This document shows, one piece after another, positions 26,716 to 34,036 of a DNA stretch of 64,000 nucleotides. The stretch lies in NCBI RefSeq assembly GCF_030123505.1, contig NZ_CP126115.1:2432001-2496000 (forward strand), written 5' to 3'. The translations under genes were made by a program, and so were the position numbers. This DNA is from Neobacillus sp. YX16. GTDB taxonomy: Bacteria > Bacillota > Bacilli > Bacillales > Cytobacillaceae. Under the pieces are notes generated by a model that saw nothing but the letters and a program-made list of their open reading frames with translations, made no database searches and was not told the origin of the DNA. Every line of letters begins with the position of its first letter. Positions within the stretch are counted from its first letter, which is position 1.

Positions 26716-27897
26716 ATGAAAAATGTGTACGTAATTGAAGGTGCAAGAACGCCGTTTGGAGCATTCGGTGGGAGCTTAAAGAATGTTGATGTGACAAGGT
26801 TAGGTGTCATTGCAACAGAGGAAGCAGTAAGAAGAAGCAATATACCGAAAGAAGATATTGAACAAACCTTTTTCGGAAATGTGATCCATACAAGCTCTAA
26901 TTCTTCCTTTTTGGCACGTCATATTTCATTAGGAGCAGGCATTCCCGAAACATCTCCAGCGCTTACCGTGAACCGTCTTTGTGGATCAGGTCTTCAAGCA
27001 GTAGTAAATGCCGCCCAAGCAATCCTACTAGATGAGGCGAGTGGTGCCATTGCAGGAGGCTCTGAAAATATGTCAATGAGCCCACATGTAGTGAGAGATA
27101 TTCGATTTAATAACATCAAAATGGGAGTACCGCATTTCGAAGATATGCTATTATCAACCTTGACAGATCAGCATTGTGGGTTAGGAATGGGTATTACAGC
27201 AGAAAATTTAGCTGAAAAATATGGGATATCACGTGAGGAGCAAGAGGATTTTGCCATACTTAGTCAAAGCCGTACACAAATCGCAAAGGAAAAAGGGATA
27301 TTTGCAGAAGAATCGGCAGCCGTTAGGGATGCGAATGGAAATATAATACTTGCGGAGGATGAGCATCCAAAATCTGATGTGACGGTTGAAAAGCTACGTA
27401 GGCTGCGCCCATCCTTTAAAAAGGATGGAACTGTAACTGCTGCCACATCGAGTGGAATTAATGATGGGGCAAGTGCGTTAGTATTAGGCGATGACAAATT
27501 AATTGAAACGCATAACGTGACACCATTAGCAAGGATTGTCTCCTGGGGAATTGCGGGTGTAGATCCAACCATTATGGGGATTGGTCCCGTTCCTTCTACG
27601 CTTCAGGCATTAAAACGAGCGAACCTTAAGATGAAGGATATTGATGTGATAGAAGTGAATGAGGCTTTTGCTGTTCAAGTACTAAGTGTCCAAAGGGAAC
27701 TAGGAATTGATCTTGAAAAATTAAATGTCAATGGTGGAGCAATCGCGCTAGGTCACCCAGTAGGTGCAAGTGGAGCCCGATTATTACTAACACTTGCCTA
27801 TGAATTAAAAAGAAGGAACAAGCGTTATGGATTAGCTAGCCTATGTATTGGTGGGGGACAAGGGATTTCAGTCATTATTGAAAATGTAAATGCATAG
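26716..27897 (+). CDS. Thiolase (acetyl-CoA acyltransferase)
   Basis: 393 residues, standard thiolase length. The nucleophilic Cys is in NRLCGSGLQAV (about Cys90), the His in ALGHPVGASGARL (about 349) and the second Cys in SLCIGGGQG (about 379). It cleaves 3-oxoacyl-CoA with CoA, or condenses acetyl-CoA. The setting with hydratase and dehydrogenase points to the degradative direction. Substrate range (acetoacetyl-CoA versus 3-oxoadipyl-CoA or longer) cannot be read from the sequence. Confidence 0.92.
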   Translation: MKNVYVIEGARTPFGAFGGSLKNVDVTRLGVIATEEAVRRSNIPKEDIEQTFFGNVIHTSSNSSFLARHISLGAGIPETSPALTVNRLCGSGLQAVVNAAQAILLDEASGAIAGGSENMSMSPHVVRDIRFNNIKMGVPHFEDMLLSTLTDQHCGLGMGITAENLAEKYGISREEQEDFAILSQSRTQIAKEKGIFAEESAAVRDANGNIILAEDEHPKSDVTVEKLRRLRPSFKKDGTVTAATSSGINDGASALVLGDDKLIETHNVTPLARIVSWGIAGVDPTIMGIGPVPSTLQALKRANLKMKDIDVIEVNEAFAVQVLSVQRELGIDLEKLNVNGGAIALGHPVGASGARLLLTLAYELKRRNKRYGLASLCIGGGQGISVIIENVNA

Positions 27898-27920
27898 AAG
27901 AATTAAAGGGGAGAGAAAGA

Positions 27921-29414
27921 ATGAACTTAGATGCCGCATTGCGGGAGCACGCTAGAACAATTCCAGAACAGTTAGCCGTTGGTTGGGAGGCTAACTCTTA
28001 TACGTACAAGGAATTGGATGGAAAGGTTCAAAGACTGGCCAATCAATTTCGTAGGAATGGTATAGAAAAGGGAGACCGAATTGCTATTATTCTACCTAAC
28101 TGCCCAGAGTTTATTCTTTCGTATTATGCATGTATGCGAGTAGGGGCTATATCAGTTCCTATTAATCCTTCCTTTACACCTAGAGAGTATGGTGTGATTA
28201 TCAATGATAGTCTTCCAAAGTATATCGTTACCAATTCGGATGTGTACAAGAAACTATTACAAGTAACCATGCAAGAATATCCAAAATATTTACTAGTTGA
28301 GGAGTATTCACATTCCTTTCATGATTTCTTACAAGGAGGAGTACCCGTATATATTGAGTATGAAATGGTCGAGGAATGTACCATCATTTATACATCTGGT
28401 ACGACAGGTACACCAAAGGGTGCTGTCCTAACTCATGATAATTTATATCATAATGCCAAGACCTTTGCGGAAGCCTTTGGAATGACAAACAAGGATAAAA
28501 CCTTAATCGTCGCACCGTTATTTCATTCAGCAGCCCAAAGCAATTGCTTAAATACAATGATCTATAGTGGGGGTTACAGCTACCTATTACCTCGCTGGAA
28601 ATCAAGTGAAAATACACTTCTGACAATGGAGAAGGAAGAAATTACGTTCTTTTTCGGCCCACCCACGATGTACACGTATATCTTAAATGATCCAAATATT
28701 TCAGAATACCATATAAAAGTACGAAATGCCTATACAGGTGCAAGTCCTCTGCCAGCAGAGATTTTTAATAAATGGTATGAAACCTTTGGTTTCAAAATTG
28801 TTGAAGGCTACGGATTAACGGAAACCTCTCCTGTTGTTACTGTTAATCCGCCATATGGAATAAAAAAACTACGAAGTGTAGGTCTACCGATTAAAGACGT
28901 TGAAGTGAAAATTGTCAATGAACTCTTCGAAGAAGTTAAAACTGGAAAACCTGGAGAATTGCTAGTAAAAGGATCAAATGTCATGAAGGGATATTGGAAC
29001 CGACCAGAGGAAAATGAAGCTGCTTTTGTAGACGGATGGTTTCGAACTGGTGATATCGCAAAAAAAGATCACGAGGGCTACATTTATATCGTCGATCGGA
29101 AAAAGGATATGATTATTCGATCAGGTTTCAATGTGTATCCTAGAGAGATTGAAGAGGTTTTATATCAGCATCCTGCAGTACTAGAAGCAGCGGTGATTGG
29201 ATATCCAGATGCTGATAAAGGAGAATTGGTAAAGGCCGTCGTAACAATAAAGGATGAAAGCTTGGGATATATTGCAGATGAGCTCAAGGAATATTGTAGA
29301 GAATACTTGGCAAACTATAAGGTTCCAGAAAAAATAGAAATCGTTAAAGAATTACCGAAAACAGCTACAGGTAAAATACTAAAAACAAAGCTGCGAGAAA
29401 TTTATCAGCATTAA
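27921..29414 (+). CDS. Acyl-CoA synthetase (AMP-forming)
   Basis: 497 residues of the acyl/aryl-CoA ligase family. It activates a carboxylic acid to its CoA thioester through an acyl-adenylate. P-loop-like YTSGTTGTPKGAVLTHDN lies at about 155-172. GYGLTETSPVV is near 297, WFRTGDIA is near 374, and the catalytic Lys is in KTATGKILKTKLRE near the end. It is about 50 residues shorter than classical long-chain FadD enzymes, closer to medium-chain or aromatic acid ligases. It is the last gene of operon 1. Confidence 0.9.
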   Translation: MNLDAALREHARTIPEQLAVGWEANSYTYKELDGKVQRLANQFRRNGIEKGDRIAIILPNCPEFILSYYACMRVGAISVPINPSFTPREYGVIINDSLPKYIVTNSDVYKKLLQVTMQEYPKYLLVEEYSHSFHDFLQGGVPVYIEYEMVEECTIIYTSGTTGTPKGAVLTHDNLYHNAKTFAEAFGMTNKDKTLIVAPLFHSAAQSNCLNTMIYSGGYSYLLPRWKSSENTLLTMEKEEITFFFGPPTMYTYILNDPNISEYHIKVRNAYTGASPLPAEIFNKWYETFGFKIVEGYGLTETSPVVTVNPPYGIKKLRSVGLPIKDVEVKIVNELFEEVKTGKPGELLVKGSNVMKGYWNRPEENEAAFVDGWFRTGDIAKKDHEGYIYIVDRKKDMIIRSGFNVYPREIEEVLYQHPAVLEAAVIGYPDADKGELVKAVVTIKDESLGYIADELKEYCREYLANYKVPEKIEIVKELPKTATGKILKTKLREIYQH

Positions 29415-29426
29415 TAATAGAATATA

Positions 29427-29509
29427 AGGGATGTCCGAGTGAGTCAAAAGAGCTAAACACCTCGTGTGAGTGGTGCAAGGCGCTTAAAAGGACATCCCTA
29501 TTTATTTTG
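29427..29509 (+). terminator. Probable terminator of operon 1
   Basis: AGGGATGTCC (29427-29436) pairs with GGACATCCCT (29490-29499) across a loop of about 53 bases that itself contains CACC...GGTG. It is followed by ATTTATTTT. The large loop makes it less certain. Confidence 0.5.
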
Positions 29510-29524
29510 TCAAAAAAAAGCGTA

Positions 29525-29765
29525 AAAAGGTTGAAGTTAAATTTTGTGTTTAGCTTTACTAAGGAAATCTTCTAAGAGAATAATCTTAGCAGAAAAAAGC
29601 TTTGTTTTTTTCGAGGCTTCATTGGATCTCAGGTCTACCAATCCCTTCGTAAGGCAAAAAGCGTCTTCTGTCAGAGCTAGTCTTATGCTTGTCGCCGATA
29701 AGCGGGTGCCTTGCACTTTGTTATCATCTAAGCCCTTCATTATCCACTTCTATGTGTTATACTAA
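29525..29765. other. Intergenic stretch with open frames on both strands, possible repeat
   Basis: The minus strand is open from 29740 to 29537 (67 codons, with the stretch GTRLSATSIRLALTEDAF) and the plus strand is open from 29544 to 29765. Neither has a convincing ribosome site. The minus-strand peptide resembles short ORFs I associate with dispersed intergenic sequence in Bacillus genomes. A real gene is possible but not supported. Confidence 0.3.
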
Positions 29766-29819
29766 ATATTATCATTATTCCGAAAGTTAGATAGCGATTG
29801 CACTAGGGGAGTGTAGAGG

Positions 29820-31181
29820 ATGGATATTGTCAAAATAAAACCGGTAGAGCTTGATACATTATTGGAAGCGGTTGACCAATCATATGAAGGTTTATTATTG
29901 TCTGATATTGATGGTAGAATTTTGTATGCCAATCAAGCAGTTGAAAAGATTTCAGGCTTTAAAAATGAAGAAATTATCGGAAAAACACCGAAGGAAATGG
30001 AAGAAAATGGTCTCATTATTAGTCAATCTATGAAAATATTATCAAAGGATCCATTAACCATCTCCCAAATGCTAAGTACAGGAAGAGAAGTGTTTATCAC
30101 TAGTAAACCGGTCTATGACAAGAACGGAAGAGTAATCTGTTATATTGCAAATTATCAAAATCTGACTATGCTCAATCAATTACATAAAGAACATCATAAA
30201 TATATAGATATCAATTATACTGAACTGCAGCAGCTCCGCTCTCAATTTTTACAAACAGAGGATTGGATCGGGAATTCCTATAAGATGAGAGCCCTAAAGG
30301 ATAGGGTTCGTAAGGTAGCCAATACAGATGCCATTGTCCTTATCATGGGAGAATCAGGAGTTGGGAAAGAAGTTGTTTCGAAGAACATTCATAAAAATAG
30401 TAACCGTAAGGATCATCCTTATATCCAAATTAACTGTGCTGCCATTCCAGAAGCATTAATCGAATCTGAGCTTTTTGGCTATGAAAAAGGTGCCTTTACT
30501 GGTGCAATGGTAACAAAGCCAGGTTTATTAGAAGCTGCAAATGGTGGTACCATTCTATTGGATGAAATCGGGGAAATGCCTTTGCATCTTCAAGCAAAGC
30601 TTTTAAGAGTAATACAAACAAAAGAGATTATGAGAGTTGGTGGTACAAAAGCGATTCAATTAGATGTTCGTTTTTTAGCGGCAACAAATCGTGACCTCGA
30701 GAATCTTGTGATAGAAGGGAAATTTAGAGAGGATTTATATTATCGTTTAAATGTTATTCCGATTCATATACCACCATTAAAAGAGAGAAAAGAAGATATT
30801 ATCCTATTAATTCAATATTTTTTAAGTAAGTTTAATAATAAGTATTCAAAAAAGAAGTTACCTTCTAAGCAGGTGGAACAAATGCTTGTAAATTATCATT
30901 GGCCAGGAAATGTAAGGCAGCTTGAGAATACAATTGAACATTTAGTAATATTAACAGAGGATGATTTGATTACATCAAGCTCGCTTCCAAGAGAATTTTC
31001 TAAGGACATTCCGGATCAGCCTACAAAAGAAGTGATTCCATTAAAACAGCTGCGTGAAAATACGGAAATTAAGATGATCAGGTTTGCACTATCTAAATAT
31101 AAATCCATCAGAGAAGCAGCAAAACATTTAGATGTAGACCATTCGACTCTCGTTCGAAAAATGAAGAAATATGGGATGTAG
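29820..31181 (+). CDS. Sigma-54-dependent activator with PAS domain
   Basis: 453 residues. A PAS sensor (about 10-125, with GLLLSDIDGRILYANQAVEKISG) precedes the AAA+ domain. That domain has Walker A GESGVGKE, the sigma-54-contacting loop GAFTGA, and Walker B GTILLDEIGEMP. A Fis-type helix-turn-helix ends the protein (REAAKHLDVDHSTLVRKMKKYGM). It is of the RocR/TyrR-like class without a receiver domain, so it probably senses a small molecule through PAS. It lies between operon 1 and operon 2 and is the likely activator of promoters 1 and 2. Confidence 0.92.
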   Translation: MDIVKIKPVELDTLLEAVDQSYEGLLLSDIDGRILYANQAVEKISGFKNEEIIGKTPKEMEENGLIISQSMKILSKDPLTISQMLSTGREVFITSKPVYDKNGRVICYIANYQNLTMLNQLHKEHHKYIDINYTELQQLRSQFLQTEDWIGNSYKMRALKDRVRKVANTDAIVLIMGESGVGKEVVSKNIHKNSNRKDHPYIQINCAAIPEALIESELFGYEKGAFTGAMVTKPGLLEAANGGTILLDEIGEMPLHLQAKLLRVIQTKEIMRVGGTKAIQLDVRFLAATNRDLENLVIEGKFREDLYYRLNVIPIHIPPLKERKEDIILLIQYFLSKFNNKYSKKKLPSKQVEQMLVNYHWPGNVRQLENTIEHLVILTEDDLITSSSLPREFSKDIPDQPTKEVIPLKQLRENTEIKMIRFALSKYKSIREAAKHLDVDHSTLVRKMKKYGM

Positions 31182-31196
31182 AAAAAGGTACAAAAA

Positions 31197-31265
31197 TTCA
31201 CCATTTTCATAATAAAAAGAAAACTTGGTGCGATTTTGCAACAATTTTGGTGCATATCAACACCA
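31197..31265. promoter_or_regulatory. Candidate activator-binding sites upstream of promoter 2
   Basis: TTGGTGC at 31225 and again at 31247, exactly 22 bases apart, with opposed TTCACCA at 31197 and AACACCA at 31259. They lie 50-120 bases before the -24 box, the usual place for enhancer sites. The words match those upstream of promoter 1. Confidence 0.4.
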
Positions 31266-31283
31266 TGAATAAGACGAACCATC

Positions 31284-31316
31284 AAAAAACCCTTTACATA
31301 TCGTATTGGGTTTTTT
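31284..31316 (+). terminator. Terminator of the PAS activator gene, overlapping the -24 box
   Basis: AAAAAACCC (31284-31292) and GGGTTTTTT (31308-31316) are perfect inverted repeats. The final T-run is immediately followed by GGCATGG of sigma-54 promoter 2. Confidence 0.55.
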
Positions 31317-31331
31317 GGCATGGTAATTGCA
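31316..31331 (+). promoter_or_regulatory. Sigma-54 promoter 2
   Basis: TGGCATGGTAATTGCA: GG at 31317-31318 and GC at 31329-31330, 10 bases apart. It predicts a leader of about 155 bases before the acyl-CoA dehydrogenase gene. Confidence 0.87.
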
Positions 31332-31450
31332 AGATATAAAAGTGTAGATAAAAAATATAGGAGGGTGAAGCAATACATATTTTTATTGATTCACAGGTCT
31401 CATATTTTTTTACTAACAAGGCTCTTATAAACAGTGCCATAAACAAGAAA

Positions 31451-31465
31451 ATGAAAACGCTTTAT
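31451..31465 (+). promoter_or_regulatory. Putative CcpA cre site
   Basis: ATGAAAACGCTTTAT fits the cre consensus WTGAAARCGYTTWNN at every specified base. It lies in the leader of operon 2, downstream of the sigma-54 promoter, where CcpA could act as a roadblock. Confidence 0.45.
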
Positions 31466-31496
31466 TATTTATGAAAAGACCTAAGGGGGGAAGATT

Positions 31497-32633
31497 GTGT
31501 TATTAACAGAACAACAGGAAATGATCCAAATGGTTGCTAAACGGATTGCAAAAGAAAAAATTGCTCTTTCTGCGAAAGATGTGGATGAGGGTGGTCACCT
31601 GTCTTGGGAGAATGTACGGATCATGGGTGAAAATGGTCTCTTTGGTGTACATGTTCCTGAGGAGTATGGCGGTGTTGGTTCGGATATGGTCAGTCATGTT
31701 GCAGTGGTTGAAGAGATTGCTGCTGTATGTGCCTCAACATCTGTTACCCTATCAACTCAGGCTTTAACAATCGCACCATTTCTTATTGCAGGGACAGAAG
31801 CACAGAAGAGAAAATATGTAACACCACTCGCGACCGGGCAGGTACTAGGTTCTTTTGGGATTACTGAGCCTGGAGCTGGTTCTGACGTTTCTAGTTTAAA
31901 GACAACAGCAGTGAAATCAGGAGATTCATATATTTTAAACGGGCATAAGGTGTTTATCACCAATGCTGGTGAATCTGAAATCTATGTGTTTGTTACAAGA
32001 ACATCAGAGGAAAGAACGAGGGGAATTTCGCTATTTGTAGTAGAAAAGGGTACATCTGGATTAACCTTTGGGAAAAAAGAAGATAAGATGGGCATCCGTG
32101 GATCTGTCACAAGAGAAATTTTCCTAGAAAATGTTGTGGTTCCAAAGGAAAACATGATTGGCGAGGAAGGACATGGCTTTAAAGTTTTAATGAATGTATT
32201 TAATGAAACAAGACCAGTTGTGGGTGCTCAAGCAACAGGGATTGCACGTGGTGCCTATGAATATTGCTTAAATTATGTAAAGGAAAGAAAGCAATTCAAT
32301 CGTCCATTGCATCAATTCCAAATGGTTCAAGCCATGCTGGCGGATATGGCAATGAGGATAGAAGCTTCTAGATTGCTAGTTTGGAAAGCTGCTTCGTTAA
32401 TTGATCAAAACAGTCCAAACGTGATTGCCCAATCTTCAATGGCAAAATGCTTTGCTTCAGATACAGCCATGGAAGTCACAACCAATGCAGTCCAGTTGTT
32501 AGGTGGTTATGGCTATATCAAGGACTATCCTGTTGAACGAATGATGCGTGATGCCAAAATCACACAAATCTACGAAGGAACAAATCAAATTCAACGCATT
32601 ATCATTGCGAACCAACTAATAAATCAAGATTAA
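31497..32633 (+). CDS. Acyl-CoA dehydrogenase
   Basis: 378 residues. The flavoenzyme introduces the 2,3-double bond into acyl-CoA. FGITEPGAGSDVSSLKT is the FAD/substrate-binding signature, and QLLGGYGYIKDYPVERMMRDAKITQIYEGTNQIQ contains the likely catalytic Glu (YEGTN). GTG 31497 is used as start because AGGGGGGAAG lies seven bases before it. It provides the step missing from operon 1, giving a complete beta-oxidation spiral under the same kind of promoter. An electron-transfer flavoprotein is not encoded nearby and must come from elsewhere. Confidence 0.93.
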   Translation: MLLTEQQEMIQMVAKRIAKEKIALSAKDVDEGGHLSWENVRIMGENGLFGVHVPEEYGGVGSDMVSHVAVVEEIAAVCASTSVTLSTQALTIAPFLIAGTEAQKRKYVTPLATGQVLGSFGITEPGAGSDVSSLKTTAVKSGDSYILNGHKVFITNAGESEIYVFVTRTSEERTRGISLFVVEKGTSGLTFGKKEDKMGIRGSVTREIFLENVVVPKENMIGEEGHGFKVLMNVFNETRPVVGAQATGIARGAYEYCLNYVKERKQFNRPLHQFQMVQAMLADMAMRIEASRLLVWKAASLIDQNSPNVIAQSSMAKCFASDTAMEVTTNAVQLLGGYGYIKDYPVERMMRDAKITQIYEGTNQIQRIIIANQLINQD

Positions 32634-32648
32634 AAGGGGGATTAATAT

Positions 32649-33890
32649 ATGAAAAATTTTAAAAACGTATTCTCATTATTAATGGTCATCTGTTTAATCG
32701 TGTTATCAGCATGTAACTCAGATGAGGCAAACAGTGGTGACAATGGAAAAGGAAGCGACACCTATGAAATAGGAGCGTTATTTCCATTAACTGGTGATTT
32801 AGCATTACTAGGTGAAGAAAGCTTCCGTGGAGTAGAATTAGCCGTTGAAGAAATCAATAATGCTGGTGGTGTGGAAGGTAAGAAAATTAAGCTTGTAAAA
32901 GCAGATGCTGGGGATCCAGATGCTGCACAAAGTGAAGCTAACCGCTTGATTAACCAAGAAGACGTAAAAACAATTGTGGGATCTTTCTCTAGTGGAATTT
33001 CTTTTGCAGCTACAGAGGTAGCAGAGCGAAATGGTGCTCTCTATTGGGAGTTAGGTGCAGTAGCAGATAATGTCACAGACCGTGAGTATAAAAATGTGCT
33101 GCGTATTAATCCACCTGCATCCTTCTTTTCAGTTGTAAATATTAACTTTATTAAGGATGTCGTGGCTAAGGAATTAGGAAAAAATGTAGGAGATTTACGT
33201 GTTGCGATTGTACATGAGGATTCTTCCTATGGTACAACAATTGCTGAAGAAGCGAAAAAGCTTGCTGGTAAAGAAAAAATTAATATTGTCACTACACAAG
33301 GCTATAGCTCAGGGACGAATGATTTAAGCTCTGTAGTGTTAAACCTAAAGGATGCTAAACCAGATGTATTAATTGCTGTAGGATACTTAAATGATGCAGT
33401 ATTACTTGCTAGACAAAGTGAAGAACTTGGTTTTGATGTCCCTGTCTTACTTGGTAATGGCGGAGGTCATACGATGACTGATTTCAGAGATGCAGTAGGT
33501 GATTTAGCTAATGGTATTTTCAATATTGACTTTCCGCAATATCAAATCAATCGTGAGTTCACTCCAGGGATGGATGAATTTATTGAAGCCTATAAAGAAA
33601 AGTATGGACATGAGCCACGCTCTGGACACTCGCTTGCAAACTATATGGGTATGAAGGTTGTTGCGGATATCATTGGCGAAGTTGGGGAAATAGACCCAGA
33701 GAAATTAAGAGATGCAGCCTTAAAGTATAAAGTTGATCCACGTACAACTGCTACTGGTTGGGGAGTGGATTTTGATTCAACTACTGGCCAAAACATGCTG
33801 GGAGAACCATATCTTCACCAATGGGTTGATGGTGAGTTAATTACAGTTTGGCCAGAGGACGTAGCTGTAGAAGCGCCTAGCTTTGAATAA
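32649..33890 (+). CDS. ABC substrate-binding lipoprotein (Leu/Ile/Val type) 1
   Basis: 413 residues. The lipoprotein signal ends in LSAC (about Cys22), so it is tethered outside the membrane. The mature part is a type I periplasmic-binding fold with GALFPLTGDLALLGEESFRG at the first strand. It is very similar along its whole length to the second binding protein at 39003, by eye about three quarters identical. The family binds branched amino acids, but also amides, urea and aromatic acids. It has no permease beside it and presumably shares LivHMGF at 40297-43586. Confidence 0.9.
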   Translation: MKNFKNVFSLLMVICLIVLSACNSDEANSGDNGKGSDTYEIGALFPLTGDLALLGEESFRGVELAVEEINNAGGVEGKKIKLVKADAGDPDAAQSEANRLINQEDVKTIVGSFSSGISFAATEVAERNGALYWELGAVADNVTDREYKNVLRINPPASFFSVVNINFIKDVVAKELGKNVGDLRVAIVHEDSSYGTTIAEEAKKLAGKEKINIVTTQGYSSGTNDLSSVVLNLKDAKPDVLIAVGYLNDAVLLARQSEELGFDVPVLLGNGGGHTMTDFRDAVGDLANGIFNIDFPQYQINREFTPGMDEFIEAYKEKYGHEPRSGHSLANYMGMKVVADIIGEVGEIDPEKLRDAALKYKVDPRTTATGWGVDFDSTTGQNMLGEPYLHQWVDGELITVWPEDVAVEAPSFE

Positions 33891-33901
33891 AAATAACTTA
33901 T

Positions 33902-33935
33902 GAATCAGGAAAGGGATATTTTCTCTTTCTTGATT
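33902..33935 (+). terminator. Weak hairpin after binding protein 1
   Basis: AATCAGGAAAG...CTTTCTTGATT stem with G-U pairs and no clear T-run. It is placed between the binding-protein gene and promoter 3. Confidence 0.35.
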
Positions 33936-33971
33936 TGTATATGGAGTTGTTAAATAAAGATGCCTTAATTT

Positions 33972-33987
33972 TGGCATAAAAATTGCA
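33972..33987 (+). promoter_or_regulatory. Sigma-54 promoter 3
   Basis: TGGCATAAAAATTGCA: GG at 33973-33974 and GC at 33985-33986, 10 bases apart. Start expected near 33998, about 39 bases before the ThDP-enzyme gene. This rules out the in-frame ATG at 33983 as a start, since it lies in the promoter. Confidence 0.85.
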
Positions 33988-34036
33988 TGGGTATTCTGTT
34001 GATAGGTTTAAAATAATTTTTTTGGAGGAATTTAAT

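Noticed and set aside
33983..34036. Upstream ATG as the start of the ThDP-enzyme gene
   Set aside because: It lies in the -12 region of sigma-54 promoter 3, before the transcript begins. ATG 34037 has a good ribosome site and matches the family start.
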